Shown here one piece after another: positions 39,358 through 47,554 of a stretch of DNA of 64,000 nucleotides. The notes below the pieces were generated by a model that was not told the DNA's origin, searched no databases, and worked only from the letters and a program-made list of their open reading frames with translations. The number at the start of each line of letters is the position of its first letter. The first letter of the stretch is position 1. The stretch is taken from contig NZ_JABWMJ010000002.1 of NCBI RefSeq assembly GCF_013366375.1, positions 186,001 to 250,000 on the forward strand, in the 5' to 3' direction. The position numbers and the translations under genes were made by a program. The stretch comes from Rhizobacter koreensis. Lineage in GTDB: Bacteria > Pseudomonadota > Gammaproteobacteria > Burkholderiales > Burkholderiaceae_C.

Positions 39358-40193
39358 GCGTGACGGCGTTCGGCGAGGTCGACGTGGCGGCGGTCGGCGC
39401 GGCGCAGCCGCTGCGCTTCGGCGCGGGTGTCGCAGAAACGGCCAGCTCGGCCATGGCGCTTTACGGCCGGCCGAGCGCCGGCTTCGACGAGAAGGTCGCG
39501 CGCACGCTCGAGGTGCTGCGCGACGCCGCGCGCGAGCACGCCGGGCGCATCGTCCAGGCGACCAGCCTCGGCGCCGAGGACATGGTGCTGACCGACCTCA
39601 TCGTGCGGCACGGCCTCGAAATCGCGCTGGCGACGCTCGAGACCGGCATGCTGCACGCCGAGACGTTGGCGCTGATCGGGCGCATCGAAGCGCGTTACGG
39701 CGTCCGAGTCGAGGTGTACCGGCCGGTCGCCGAGGTCGCGATCGAGTTCGTGCGCCGCAACGGCGAGCTCGCCATGCGCGACAGCATCGCGCTGCGCAAG
39801 GCGTGCTGCGGCATCCGCAAGCTCGAGCCGCTCGCCCGCATGCTGAACGGCCGCGATGCGTGGATCACGGGCCTGCGCCGCGAGCAGTCGACGAACCGCG
39901 GCAGCGTCGAGTTCGTCGAGCGCGACGACAACGGCCGCGCCAAGGTCAACCCGCTCGCCGAGTGGACCTGGAACGACGTCTGGCACTACATCGCCCGGAA
40001 CGACGTGCCCTACAACCCGCTCCACGACCAGTTCTTTCCCAGCATCGGATGCGCGCCGTGCACCCGCGCGATCGCCGTCGGCGAGGACTTCCGCGCCGGC
40101 CGGTGGTGGTGGGAGGACGAGAAGGCGAAGGAGTGTGGTCTCCACGCCAGCCACGAAGACCCCGTCGTATTCCCCCCCGGAGCCCCGGCATGA
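39354..40193 (+). CDS. cysH: Adenylyl-sulfate (APS) reductase
   Basis: 279 aa with a GTG start. The four cysteines of the [4Fe-4S] cluster are present as KACCGIRK (Cys151, Cys152) and GCAPC (Cys233, Cys236), which marks the APS-specific type and not the PAPS type. The catalytic Cys261 is in KECGLH. TSLGAEDMVLTDLI is the nucleotide-binding loop and TGLRREQS the substrate motif. It converts APS to sulfite and AMP with thioredoxin. This fits the absence of an APS kinase gene (cysC) in the cluster. Confidence 0.96.
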   Translation: MSVTAFGEVDVAAVGAAQPLRFGAGVAETASSAMALYGRPSAGFDEKVARTLEVLRDAAREHAGRIVQATSLGAEDMVLTDLIVRHGLEIALATLETGMLHAETLALIGRIEARYGVRVEVYRPVAEVAIEFVRRNGELAMRDSIALRKACCGIRKLEPLARMLNGRDAWITGLRREQSTNRGSVEFVERDDNGRAKVNPLAEWTWNDVWHYIARNDVPYNPLHDQFFPSIGCAPCTRAIAVGEDFRAGRWWWEDEKAKECGLHASHEDPVVFPPGAPA

Positions 40194-41152
40194 ACGCCCC
40201 CCTGACCACCCGCCAGCTGCTGCCCGAGCTCGACCACACCCACCTCGACTGGCTCGAGGAGGAGGCGATATTCATCCTGCGGGAAACGGCCGCGGCGTTC
40301 GAGCGCCCGGCGCTGCTGTTCTCCGGCGGCAAGGACTCGTGCGTGGTGCTCAGGCTCGCCGAGAAGGCGTTCAAGCGCCGCATCCCGGGCACCGACAGCT
40401 ATGCCGGCAAGCTCCCGTTCCCGCTGCTGCACGTCGACACGGGCCACAACTTCCCCGAGGTGATCGAGTTTCGCGACCGCCGCGTCGCCGAGATGGGCGA
40501 GCGTCTCGTGGTCGGCCACGTGGAAGATTCGATCCGGCGCGGCACCGTGCGCCTGGCGCACCCGCTCGAGTCGCGCAACGGCCACCAGACGGTGGCGCTG
40601 CTCGAGGCGATCGAGGAGCACCGCTTCGACGCGCTGCTCGGCGGCGCGCGCCGCGACGAGGAGAAGGCGCGTGCGAAGGAGCGCATCTTCTCGCACCGCG
40701 ACAGCTTCGGGCAGTGGCAGCCGAAGGAGCAGCGCCCCGAGCTCTGGACGCTGTTCAACACGCGCATCAAGCCGGGCGAGCACATGCGCGCGTTCCCGAT
40801 CAGCAACTGGACCGAGCTCGACGTCTGGCTCTACATCGCGCGCGAGAACATCCCGCTGCCGAGCCTCTACTACGCGCACCCGCGTCCCGTGATCCGCCGC
40901 AAGGGCCTGCTGGTGCCGGTGACCGACGTGACCCCGCCCGACGCGAGCGAGACCGTCGAGACGGTCGAGGTGCGCTTTCGCACCGTCGGCGACATGACCT
41001 GCACCTGCCCGGTCGAGAGCGACGCCGCGAACGCGGCCGAGGTGGTGGCAGAAACCTTGCATGTCACCGTGAGCGAGCGTGGCGCGACCCGCATGGACGA
41101 CCGCACATCCGACGCGTCGATGGAACGGCGCAAGAAGGAAGGCTATTTCTGA
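40190..41152 (+). CDS. cysD: Sulfate adenylyltransferase subunit 2
   Basis: 320 aa. It starts in an ATGA overlap with cysH. The PP-loop SGGKDSCVVLRLAEKAF, GGARRDEEKARAKERIFS and FNTRIKPGEHMRAFPISNWT are the CysD signatures. The C-terminal TSDASMERRKKEGYF is also typical. With CysN it makes APS from sulfate and ATP, coupled to GTP hydrolysis. The length is slightly above E. coli CysD (302). Confidence 0.97.
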   Translation: MNAPLTTRQLLPELDHTHLDWLEEEAIFILRETAAAFERPALLFSGGKDSCVVLRLAEKAFKRRIPGTDSYAGKLPFPLLHVDTGHNFPEVIEFRDRRVAEMGERLVVGHVEDSIRRGTVRLAHPLESRNGHQTVALLEAIEEHRFDALLGGARRDEEKARAKERIFSHRDSFGQWQPKEQRPELWTLFNTRIKPGEHMRAFPISNWTELDVWLYIARENIPLPSLYYAHPRPVIRRKGLLVPVTDVTPPDASETVETVEVRFRTVGDMTCTCPVESDAANAAEVVAETLHVTVSERGATRMDDRTSDASMERRKKEGYF

Positions 41153-42540
41153 TGTTCGACGCAACGACCTCCGCGCCTCTCGAGCGCACCGCCGATGACG
41201 CCGGGCACGCGAGCCCGCCGCGCGCCGCGCACGTCGTCGACGCGCCGGCCGACCACCGCGCGCTGCGCTTCCTCACCGCCGGCTCGGTCGACGACGGCAA
41301 GAGCACGCTGATCGGGCGCCTGCTGGTCGACAGCCAGGCGATCCTCGCCGACCAGCTCGACGCGCTCGAGCGCCGCGCCGCCGGAGCGCCGATCGACCTG
41401 TCGCTGCTCACCGACGGCCTCGAGGCCGAGCGCGAACAGGGCATCACCATCGACGTCGCGTACCGCTACTTCGCGACGCGGCGCCGCAAGTTCATCATCG
41501 CCGATGCGCCCGGCCACGAGCAGTACACGCGCAACATGGTCACGGCCGCCGCCGGCAGCGACGCCGCCGTGGTGCTGATCGACATCACCAAGCTCGACCT
41601 CGACGCGCCGCGCCCGCTGACGCTGCTGCCGCAGACGCGCCGCCACGCCCTGCTCGCCCACCTGCTGCGGGTGCCGAGCATCGTGTTCGCGGTCAACAAG
41701 ATCGACGCGGTCGACGACGCCGGTGCAGCGTTCGAGGCGGTGCGCGACGCGGTCGACGCGTTCGCGCGCGCCGCCGGCATCGCCATCGCGGCGATCGTCC
41801 CGGTATCCGCGCTGCGCGGCGACAACGTGACGCGGCGCCTGGACGCGCCGTGGTACCGCGCCGCCGACGGCAGCGCCGGTCCCAGCCTCCTGCAGGTGCT
41901 CGAGGCGCTGCCGGCGTCGCAGGAGCGCACCCACGGCGCGTTCTCGCTGCCGGTGCAGTACGTGCAGCGCAGCCAGGGCGCGGCACCGGCCGGGGCGGCG
42001 GATGGTCGCCGAACGTTCTGGGGCCGCATCGCCCACGGCAGCGTGCGCGCCGGCGACGCGGTGCAGGTGTTCCCGAGCGGTGAACGGGCGCTGGTCGCCG
42101 AGGTGCTGTGCGCCGGCGAGCCGGTCGACGTGGCGAGTGCCGGCCGCTCCGCGGGCATCGTGCTCGACCGCGAGCTCGACGTCTCGCGCGGCGACTGGCT
42201 GGCGAGCCCGGCGGCCGAGCGCGGCACGCAGCGCTTCTCGGCGACCCTCGCCTGGCTCGACACCGAGCCGGCGGTGGTCGGCCGCAAGTACCAGGTGCGT
42301 CACGGCAACCGATGGGTGCAGGCGCGCATCGCGTCGATCGACAGCCGCCTCGACATCCACTCGCTCGCGGCGACCGACGCGCACGAGCTCGGCGTCAACG
42401 AGATCGGCCGCGTCACGATCGAGACGCAGCAGCCGCTGCCGCTCGAGCCGTACCGCGACAACCGCGTCGGCGGCGCGCTGATCGTCGTCGACCCGACGCA
42501 GAACCGGACCAGCGGCGCCTTGCTGGTCGAAGCTGCCTGA
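41152..42540 (+). CDS. cysN: Sulfate adenylyltransferase subunit 1, GTPase
   Basis: 462 aa, starting in a TGATG overlap with cysD. The GTPase motifs are G1 AGSVDDGKS, G3 DAPGHEQYT and G4 NKID. The switch region reads EREQGITIDVAYRYF, the CysN/NodQ signature. It has no fused APS kinase domain, unlike NodQ-type CysNC. It uses GTP hydrolysis to drive APS formation with CysD. Confidence 0.97.
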   Translation: MFDATTSAPLERTADDAGHASPPRAAHVVDAPADHRALRFLTAGSVDDGKSTLIGRLLVDSQAILADQLDALERRAAGAPIDLSLLTDGLEAEREQGITIDVAYRYFATRRRKFIIADAPGHEQYTRNMVTAAAGSDAAVVLIDITKLDLDAPRPLTLLPQTRRHALLAHLLRVPSIVFAVNKIDAVDDAGAAFEAVRDAVDAFARAAGIAIAAIVPVSALRGDNVTRRLDAPWYRAADGSAGPSLLQVLEALPASQERTHGAFSLPVQYVQRSQGAAPAGAADGRRTFWGRIAHGSVRAGDAVQVFPSGERALVAEVLCAGEPVDVASAGRSAGIVLDRELDVSRGDWLASPAAERGTQRFSATLAWLDTEPAVVGRKYQVRHGNRWVQARIASIDSRLDIHSLAATDAHELGVNEIGRVTIETQQPLPLEPYRDNRVGGALIVVDPTQNRTSGALLVEAA

Positions 42541-42553
42541 GAGCCGCCGGGCC

Positions 42554-43483
42554 ATGGGACGCGTGATCTTCATCGGCGCGGGCCCCGGCGAGGCCGACCT
42601 GATCACGCTGCGCGGCGCGCGCCGCCTCGCCGAGGCCGACGTCGTGCTGCACGACGCCCTCACCGACCAGGCGCTGCGCGCACTCGCACCGCAGGCGCGC
42701 TGGATCGACGTCGGCAAGCGCGGGCTCACCGGTCGCCACTGCGCACCGCCCGGCGCCGGCGCGGTCGACACGGGCCAGGACACGATCAACGCCCTCCTCG
42801 TCAAGCACGCGCAGAGCGCCGGCGTCGTCGTGCGCCTTAAGGGCGGCGACCCGAGCATCTTCGGTCGGCTCGAGGAAGAGCTCGCTGCGGTGACGAGCGT
42901 CGGCATCGAATGCGAGGTGGTGCCGGGCGTGACCGCCGCGCTGGCCGCCGCCGCCGCGACGCGGCGCCCGCTGACGCGTCGCGGCGTCGGCCGCAGCGTC
43001 AGCCTCGCGACCGCGATGACGCACGACCGCGGCCTCGTCGCCTCGCGCGGCGCCGACACCCAGGTCTTCTACATGGCGGGGCGTCAGCTCGCCGCGCTCT
43101 CGCGTCGCCTGACGGCGGCGGGCTGGCCGGCCGACACACCCGCCTGCGTGGTCTCCCGCGCAGGCTGGCCCGACCAGTTGCAGAGCGACCACACGGTCGA
43201 GTCGCTCGGCCAGGCGACCGTGCTGCATGCCGGCCGGCCGACCGTGGTGACCGTCGGCGCCGGCGCGGCGCTCGTGAGCGCGAGCCCCGGCTCGACGGCC
43301 TCGGAGCCTGAAGACGAAGCGCGCGCGCTTTCGACCGGGTGTCGCGCCGACACGGCAGCGCCCGCGCAGGCGAGCGCCGGCACCGACGGCGCCCCCGGCG
43401 AGTCGACCGACCCGGCGGCGCCCGACTGCGCTTGCACCGGCCTTGCCGACGTGGCGCCGCCGCCGATTCAGCCGAAGCCCTAA
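42554..43483 (+). CDS. cobA: Uroporphyrinogen-III C-methyltransferase with Cys-containing tail
   Basis: 309 aa. The SAM-dependent methyltransferase signatures are VIFIGAGPGEADLITLRG, VVRLKGGDPSIFGR and VVPGVTAALAAAAA. It makes precorrin-2, the siroheme precursor needed by CysI, and replaces the multifunctional CysG. The core ends near residue 245. The last 60 or so residues are a low-complexity Ala/Ser/Pro tail with three or more cysteines (STGCRAD, PDCACTG), which is unusual for the family. It starts 13 bases after cysN. Confidence 0.94.
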   Translation: MGRVIFIGAGPGEADLITLRGARRLAEADVVLHDALTDQALRALAPQARWIDVGKRGLTGRHCAPPGAGAVDTGQDTINALLVKHAQSAGVVVRLKGGDPSIFGRLEEELAAVTSVGIECEVVPGVTAALAAAAATRRPLTRRGVGRSVSLATAMTHDRGLVASRGADTQVFYMAGRQLAALSRRLTAAGWPADTPACVVSRAGWPDQLQSDHTVESLGQATVLHAGRPTVVTVGAGAALVSASPGSTASEPEDEARALSTGCRADTAAPAQASAGTDGAPGESTDPAAPDCACTGLADVAPPPIQPKP

Positions 43484-43540
43484 AATCGCGGGCTTCGCCG
43501 CGCGCATCCCGCCCGCGCGCCCGCGCCACTTTCGCCTGCC

Positions 43541-43864
43541 ATGACCCACGTCGTTCTCGAATCGTGCATTCGCTGCAAGTACACCGACTGCGTCGATGTG
43601 TGCCCGGTCGACTGCTTCCGCGAAGGCCCGAACTTCCTGACGATCGACCCGGACGAGTGCATCGACTGCGCGGTCTGCATCCCGGAGTGCCCGGTCAACG
43701 CGATCGTCTCGGAGGAAGACGTTCCCGGCGACCAGCAGCACATGATCAAGCTCAACGCCGACCTCGCGAAGAACTGGAAGAGCATCACGCGCCGCAAGGA
43801 GCCGCTGCCGGACGCCGAGGAGTGGAAGGACCGCACCGGCAAGCTCGACGAGCTGATCCGCTGA
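43541..43864 (+). CDS. fdxA: 7Fe ferredoxin FdxA
   Basis: 107 aa. Cysteine motifs are [17 protein letters not shown] and [12 protein letters not shown], giving one [3Fe-4S] and one [4Fe-4S] cluster, as in Azotobacter ferredoxin I-type FdxA. The C-terminal extension [20 protein letters not shown] is typical of the proteobacterial group. It follows cobA by 57 bases. A TAAAAT hexamer overlaps the cobA stop and could be part of its own promoter. A role as electron donor to CysI is inferred from position. Confidence 0.96.
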   Translation: MTHVVLESCIRCKYTDCVDVCPVDCFREGPNFLTIDPDECIDCAVCIPECPVNAIVSEEDVPGDQQHMIKLNADLAKNWKSITRRKEPLPDAEEWKDRTGKLDELIR

Positions 43865-43949
43865 GCGCGTTCCCGGCGCCGCATTTCGTCATCGCGCGCG
43901 GCACCCTGCGAACCATCGCCGCCGGCGAACCGACGCCGCTCACCCGATC

Positions 43950-45035
43950 ATGAGCGAGCCGCACGCGCCGATCGAGACCGACGCGTTGATCGTCGGCGCC
44001 GGCCCGGTCGGCCTGTTCCAGGTGTTCCAGCTCGGGCTCCTCGAGGTGCGCGCGCACGTCGTGGACACGCTGCCGTTCGTCGGCGGCCAGTGCATCGAGC
44101 TCTACGCCGACAAGCCCATCTACGACGTTCCCGGGCTGCCGGTCGCGACCGGGCGCGAGCTGATCGAGCGGCTCGTCACGCAGATCGCGCCGTTCACGGC
44201 GCCGCTGCACCTGGGCCAGCAGGTCGATCGCGTCGCGGTGCGCGGCGACGGGCGCTTCGACGTCGAGACCTCCGCCGGCACGCGCTTCGTCGCCACGGCC
44301 GTGATCGTCGCCGGCGGCGCCGGTTCGTTCCAGCCGCGCACGCTCAAGCTCGAAGGGCTGGACCGGCATCGCGGCAGCCAGGTCTTTTACCGTCGGCCCG
44401 ACGCCGCGCACCTCGCCGGCCAGCGCGTGCTGATCGCCGGCGGCGGCGTCGATGCCGTCGAGCTGGCGACGTCGCTCGCGAGCGATTCGGGGAACCGCCC
44501 CGCCGAAATCGTGCTGATGCATCGACGCGACGACTTCAGCGCCGGGCCCGAGCCGCTCGCCCGCCTCGCCGAACTGCGCCAGGCGCGCCGCATTCGCGTC
44601 GTCGTCGGCCAGCCCAACGGCCTCGTCGAGGCGGGCGACCGCCTGGTCGCGCTCGAGGCGCTGCTGCCCGACGGCGGCGACGCCTGGATCGCGTTCGACA
44701 CGCTGGTGATCGCGCTCGGCGTGAGCCCCAAGCTCGGGCCGATCGCCGACTGGGGCCTCGGCATCCAGCGCAAGCAGGTCACGGTCGACACCGAGCGCTT
44801 CCAATCGACGACGCCGGGCATCTTCGCGGTCGGCGACATCAACACCTACCCCGGCAAGCGCAAGCTCATCGTGTCGGGCTTTCACGAGGCGACGCTCGCC
44901 GCGTTCGCCGCCGCCGCGATCGTCCACCCCGACCGCGCGCTGCCGCTGCAGTACACGACGACGAGCCCGCGGCTGCACCGCCTGCTCGGCGTCGACGGCG
45001 CCGACGGCGAGCGACCCCGAGACCCGCCGGCCTGA
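43950..45035 (+). CDS. Ferredoxin-NADP+ reductase, thioredoxin-reductase-like
   Basis: 361 aa. The FAD-binding motif is ALIVGAGPVGLFQVFQLG, then VGGQCIELYADKPIYDVPGLP, which is typical of the TrxR-like FNR class. The NADPH domain has RVLIAGGGVDAVELA. The CxxC disulfide of thioredoxin reductases is absent, as expected. PGIFAVGDINTYPGKRKLIVSGFHEA is the C-terminal FAD signature. It probably reduces FdxA, the gene 85 bases upstream. Confidence 0.94.
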   Translation: MSEPHAPIETDALIVGAGPVGLFQVFQLGLLEVRAHVVDTLPFVGGQCIELYADKPIYDVPGLPVATGRELIERLVTQIAPFTAPLHLGQQVDRVAVRGDGRFDVETSAGTRFVATAVIVAGGAGSFQPRTLKLEGLDRHRGSQVFYRRPDAAHLAGQRVLIAGGGVDAVELATSLASDSGNRPAEIVLMHRRDDFSAGPEPLARLAELRQARRIRVVVGQPNGLVEAGDRLVALEALLPDGGDAWIAFDTLVIALGVSPKLGPIADWGLGIQRKQVTVDTERFQSTTPGIFAVGDINTYPGKRKLIVSGFHEATLAAFAAAAIVHPDRALPLQYTTTSPRLHRLLGVDGADGERPRDPPA

Positions 45036-45102
45036 CCCGGGTGATCCGCGGGCCTCGGACGCGTGACGCAGGCTCACACGCGGCCGCAGGGCTCTGGAAC
45101 GC

Positions 45103-45111
45103 TGCTATACT
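45103..45111 (+). promoter_or_regulatory. Extended -10 promoter of tRNA-Asn
   Basis: TGCTATACT is an extended -10 element (TGn-TATACT) ending 10 bases before the mature tRNA 5' end. No good -35 is seen, which is tolerated by extended -10 promoters. Confidence 0.55.
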
Positions 45112-45121
45112 GCGAGGCTGT

Positions 45122-45197
45122 TCCTCGATAGCTCAGTCGGTAGAGCGCCGGACTGTTAATCCGTAGGTCCCTGGTTCGAGCCCAGGTCGGGGAGCCA
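45122..45197 (+). tRNA. tRNA-Asn (GTT)
   Basis: 76 nt including an encoded CCA. The acceptor pairs TCCTCGA with TCGGGGA (one T-G pair). The anticodon GTT is at 45155-45157 and the T-arm is CCTGGTTCGAGCCCAGG. No integrase or duplicated 3' end lies nearby, so it is not a visible insertion site. Confidence 0.98.
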
Positions 45198-45204
45198 AGA
45201 CATG

Positions 45205-45236
45205 AAGGGGTCGCGTTGCGAGGCGCGACCCCTTTT
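45205..45236 (+). terminator. Intrinsic terminator of tRNA-Asn
   Basis: An 11-base perfect stem (AAGGGGTCGCG with CGCGACCCCTT) with an 8-base loop, running into TTTT, 7 bases after the tRNA. Confidence 0.9.
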
Positions 45237-45342
45237 CCTTTGGTGAACCGGACCCGTCGCCGGCCGACTGGCGCGCCCGTGCTCACGCCGGTCTGCTTCA
45301 CCCGGCGCGCAGCGCGCCTTCGGCAAGCGCTTTACTTCCTGC

Positions 45343-46248
45343 ATGGACCAGCCTTCGCTCCCGCGCTCGATCCGCAGCTTCGACGACGTGCGCGCGCTCG
45401 ACGCCGCCGCAGGTCGACGCAAAACACCGTGCGGCGATGGCGCGATGGTCTGGCACGTGTGGGGCGGCGACGGACCGCCGGTCGTGCTGCTGCACGGCGG
45501 CTCGGGAAGCTGGACGCACTGGGTGCGCAACATCACGGCACTGGTCGACGCCGGTCGCCGGGTGTGGATCCCCGACCTGCCCGGCTTCGGCGACTCGGCG
45601 CGACCGCCCGCGGGCGGCGACGCCGACGCGCTGCCGCCGTGGGTCGCGCAAGGGCTCGATGAGCTGCTGGGCGACACGCCCTGCGATCTCGTCGGCTTCT
45701 CGTTCGGCGCGATGGTGGGCACTTTCGTGGCCGAGCAACGCCCGGAGCGGGTGCGCCGGCTGGTGCTGGTCGGCGCCCCTGCGCTCAGCACCCAGCGCAC
45801 GCGGCCACCCGGCCTGCGCTCGTGGGGCGGCCTGCCGCCGGGGCCCGAGCTCGACGCCATTCATCGCCACAACCTGCGCGTGCTGATGCTGCACGACGAG
45901 GCGTCGCTCGACCGTCTTGCGCTCGACGTCCACGCGAGCAACCTGGCGCGCGATCGCATGAAGCGGCGTCGGCTCTCGCAGACCGATGTGCTGCTGCGCA
46001 CGCTGCCCCATGTGCGCTGCCCGGTCGCCGGCATCTGGGGCGCGCACGACGTCCTCTATCGCGGCCGCATGGAGATCCTCGAGCCCGCGCTCGCGAGGGC
46101 GCCGCGCTTCGAATCGCTGACGCTGATCGCGGGCGCCGGGCACTGGGTGCAGTTCGAGGCCGCCGAGGCGTTCGACGCGGCGCTCGCGGAGGTTCTCGCG
46201 CGCCCGCTGGACGCAGCGCCGGCGCCGGCGACAGGCTCCGGAGCCTGA
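45343..46248 (+). CDS. Alpha/beta-fold hydrolase
   Basis: 301 aa. The oxyanion segment is VVLLHGGSGSWTHW. The nucleophile elbow GFSFGA has Ser120, the acid is Asp in IWGAHDVLY, and the base is His in AGAGHWVQFEA. The lid region is of ordinary size. The family covers esterases, C-C hydrolases and haloperoxidase-like enzymes, and the substrate cannot be inferred. It stands alone, convergent with the jacalin-like gene 44 bases downstream. Confidence 0.9.
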   Translation: MDQPSLPRSIRSFDDVRALDAAAGRRKTPCGDGAMVWHVWGGDGPPVVLLHGGSGSWTHWVRNITALVDAGRRVWIPDLPGFGDSARPPAGGDADALPPWVAQGLDELLGDTPCDLVGFSFGAMVGTFVAEQRPERVRRLVLVGAPALSTQRTRPPGLRSWGGLPPGPELDAIHRHNLRVLMLHDEASLDRLALDVHASNLARDRMKRRRLSQTDVLLRTLPHVRCPVAGIWGAHDVLYRGRMEILEPALARAPRFESLTLIAGAGHWVQFEAAEAFDAALAEVLARPLDAAPAPATGSGA

Positions 46249-46292
46249 CCCAGCGCGGCGCGTTCAGCGCCGGATGGACCGTGCTCCGCCGC

Positions 46293-46940
46293 TCAGCGCG
46301 TCGGCAGCGGCCGCAGCGTGCCGCCCGGTCCGAACCCGGTGATGGGGTTGGCGCGCGGCAACGCCCAGTCGGGCTGCAGCGCGAAGCCGATCGCGTTCAG
46401 CTGCGCGCCCGAGCGGCCGACGAACCCGACCGCGCTATGACCCGTCGGCACCGTCACCCGGAACGACTCGCTCTTGGGCGTGCCGTAGATGCGCGAGCGC
46501 TTGACGCTGGTCTCGAACTGGATCGCCTCGATCGTCGAACGGCTCGCCCACACGCTCATCGCCGTGAGACGCTCGCCCTTGTCCAGGCGGAACGTGTTGA
46601 CGTCGCCGCCCAGTCCACCGTGCAGCGACACCGTGAACGGCGTGCCGTCGCCCCGTCGCAGGACCGGGGCGACCGCGTCGACGCTGGCGCCGGCCCGGAT
46701 CACGACCGCCACCAGCTGAACGTCGGGCGGCGGTCGGTCGGCGAACGGCTCGCCGCCCGGACCCCCGAGAATGCGCGTGGCCTGCATCGCCCGCGCCGCG
46801 GGCGTGGCGCCAAGTGCCGCCAGCACGGCGGCAGCGAGCAGCGCGCCGGCGAGCCGGCACCGCCGATCGCGGGTGCAGGGGCTGGCGCCGGGTGTGCCGG
46901 GGCAATCGTTCGTGCACAGGGATCGTTCGATCGTGGCCAT
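46293..46940 (-). CDS. Secreted jacalin-like lectin-domain protein
   Basis: 215 aa from MATIERSLCTNDC. A long signal peptide is likely (CRLAGALLAAAVLAALGATPAARA, ending about residue 52). The mature part has the features of a jacalin beta-prism domain: GGPGGEPFADRPP at the start, VVIRAGASVDAVAPVLRRGDG, FRLDKGERLTAMSVWA, IEAIQFETS, and VVGF-like SAVGFVGRSGAQLNAIGFAL. Jacalin-related lectins bind carbohydrates. The assignment is by pattern and the sugar-binding loop is not proven. It is single-gene and convergent with the hydrolase. Confidence 0.7.
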   Translation of the reverse strand: MATIERSLCTNDCPGTPGASPCTRDRRCRLAGALLAAAVLAALGATPAARAMQATRILGGPGGEPFADRPPPDVQLVAVVIRAGASVDAVAPVLRRGDGTPFTVSLHGGLGGDVNTFRLDKGERLTAMSVWASRSTIEAIQFETSVKRSRIYGTPKSESFRVTVPTGHSAVGFVGRSGAQLNAIGFALQPDWALPRANPITGFGPGGTLRPLPTR

Positions 46941-47022
46941 GACGTCGATTGCAGCACATCGATGACCTTGGCCTGCGCATCGCCGGCTCGCGCCGGTCAC
47001 CAAAAGGTGCGTTGCCGCGCTC

Positions 47023-47100
47023 TCAGCGCACGCGCCGTCCTCGGCGCCGGAACTGCTTCCACAGGAAGCGGCCGATCAACAGGAAGATCCACTTGCGCAT
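47023..47100 (-). CDS. 25-residue basic membrane microprotein
   Basis: The reading MRKWIFLLIGRFLWKQF then a tail of arginines ends in a TGA. A GGGAG ribosome site lies 5 bases before the ATG. Aromatic residues and a short hydrophobic segment before an Arg-rich tail suggest a membrane-surface peptide. It is too short for standard gene finders. It is supported only by the ribosome site and composition. Confidence 0.4.
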   Translation of the reverse strand: MRKWIFLLIGRFLWKQFRRRGRRVR

Positions 47101-47239
47101 TTCGACTCCCGTGCAGTGAGCGGCCGAGCGGGCAAGCGGAGTGCCGGTGACAATCACGACGGCGCAACGCGGGTCAACGGCCTGCCGGCGCGCTCGTTGA
47201 TGAAGCTGGACGTCGTCGCCCTTACCCTGAACGGTATTC

Positions 47240-47446
47240 ATGGACAAGATCCAACACCTTGAGGCCCGGTTGATCGCACACGGCATCGTGCTGCAGGCGA
47301 TCGCGCGGCTGCTGCCCGAATCGACCCGTGCCGAGCTCAAGGCGGCCGCGAACAGCGTCGACGACGAGGGAATGCAGGAAGCCAACCCCGATCCCCACCT
47401 GCGCGAGATCGCGGCTCAGCTGCGGAGCATTCTGGAACTGGTCTGA
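47240..47446 (+). CDS. Small helical hypothetical protein
   Basis: 68 aa: MDKIQHLEARLIAHGIVL, then ARLLPESTRAELKAAANSV and LREIAAQLRSILELV. It looks like two or three amphipathic helices with no Cys or membrane helix. The ribosome site is weak. No family is recognised. It is convergent with the diguanylate cyclase gene. Confidence 0.6.
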   Translation: MDKIQHLEARLIAHGIVLQAIARLLPESTRAELKAAANSVDDEGMQEANPDPHLREIAAQLRSILELV

Positions 47447-47554
47447 CCGCTCGAGCCGCGGCGCACCGAGGTCGGCGCAGCGCTCTTCCAGGATCGATCG
47501 ACCCGGCACCGGAGGGGCTCGCGCCGCCGGTGACCGCGCCCACCCGCACGCGAC

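Noticed and set aside
45122-45342. Integration site at tRNA-Asn
   Set aside because: No integrase, no duplicated tRNA 3' end and no base-composition change are seen nearby.
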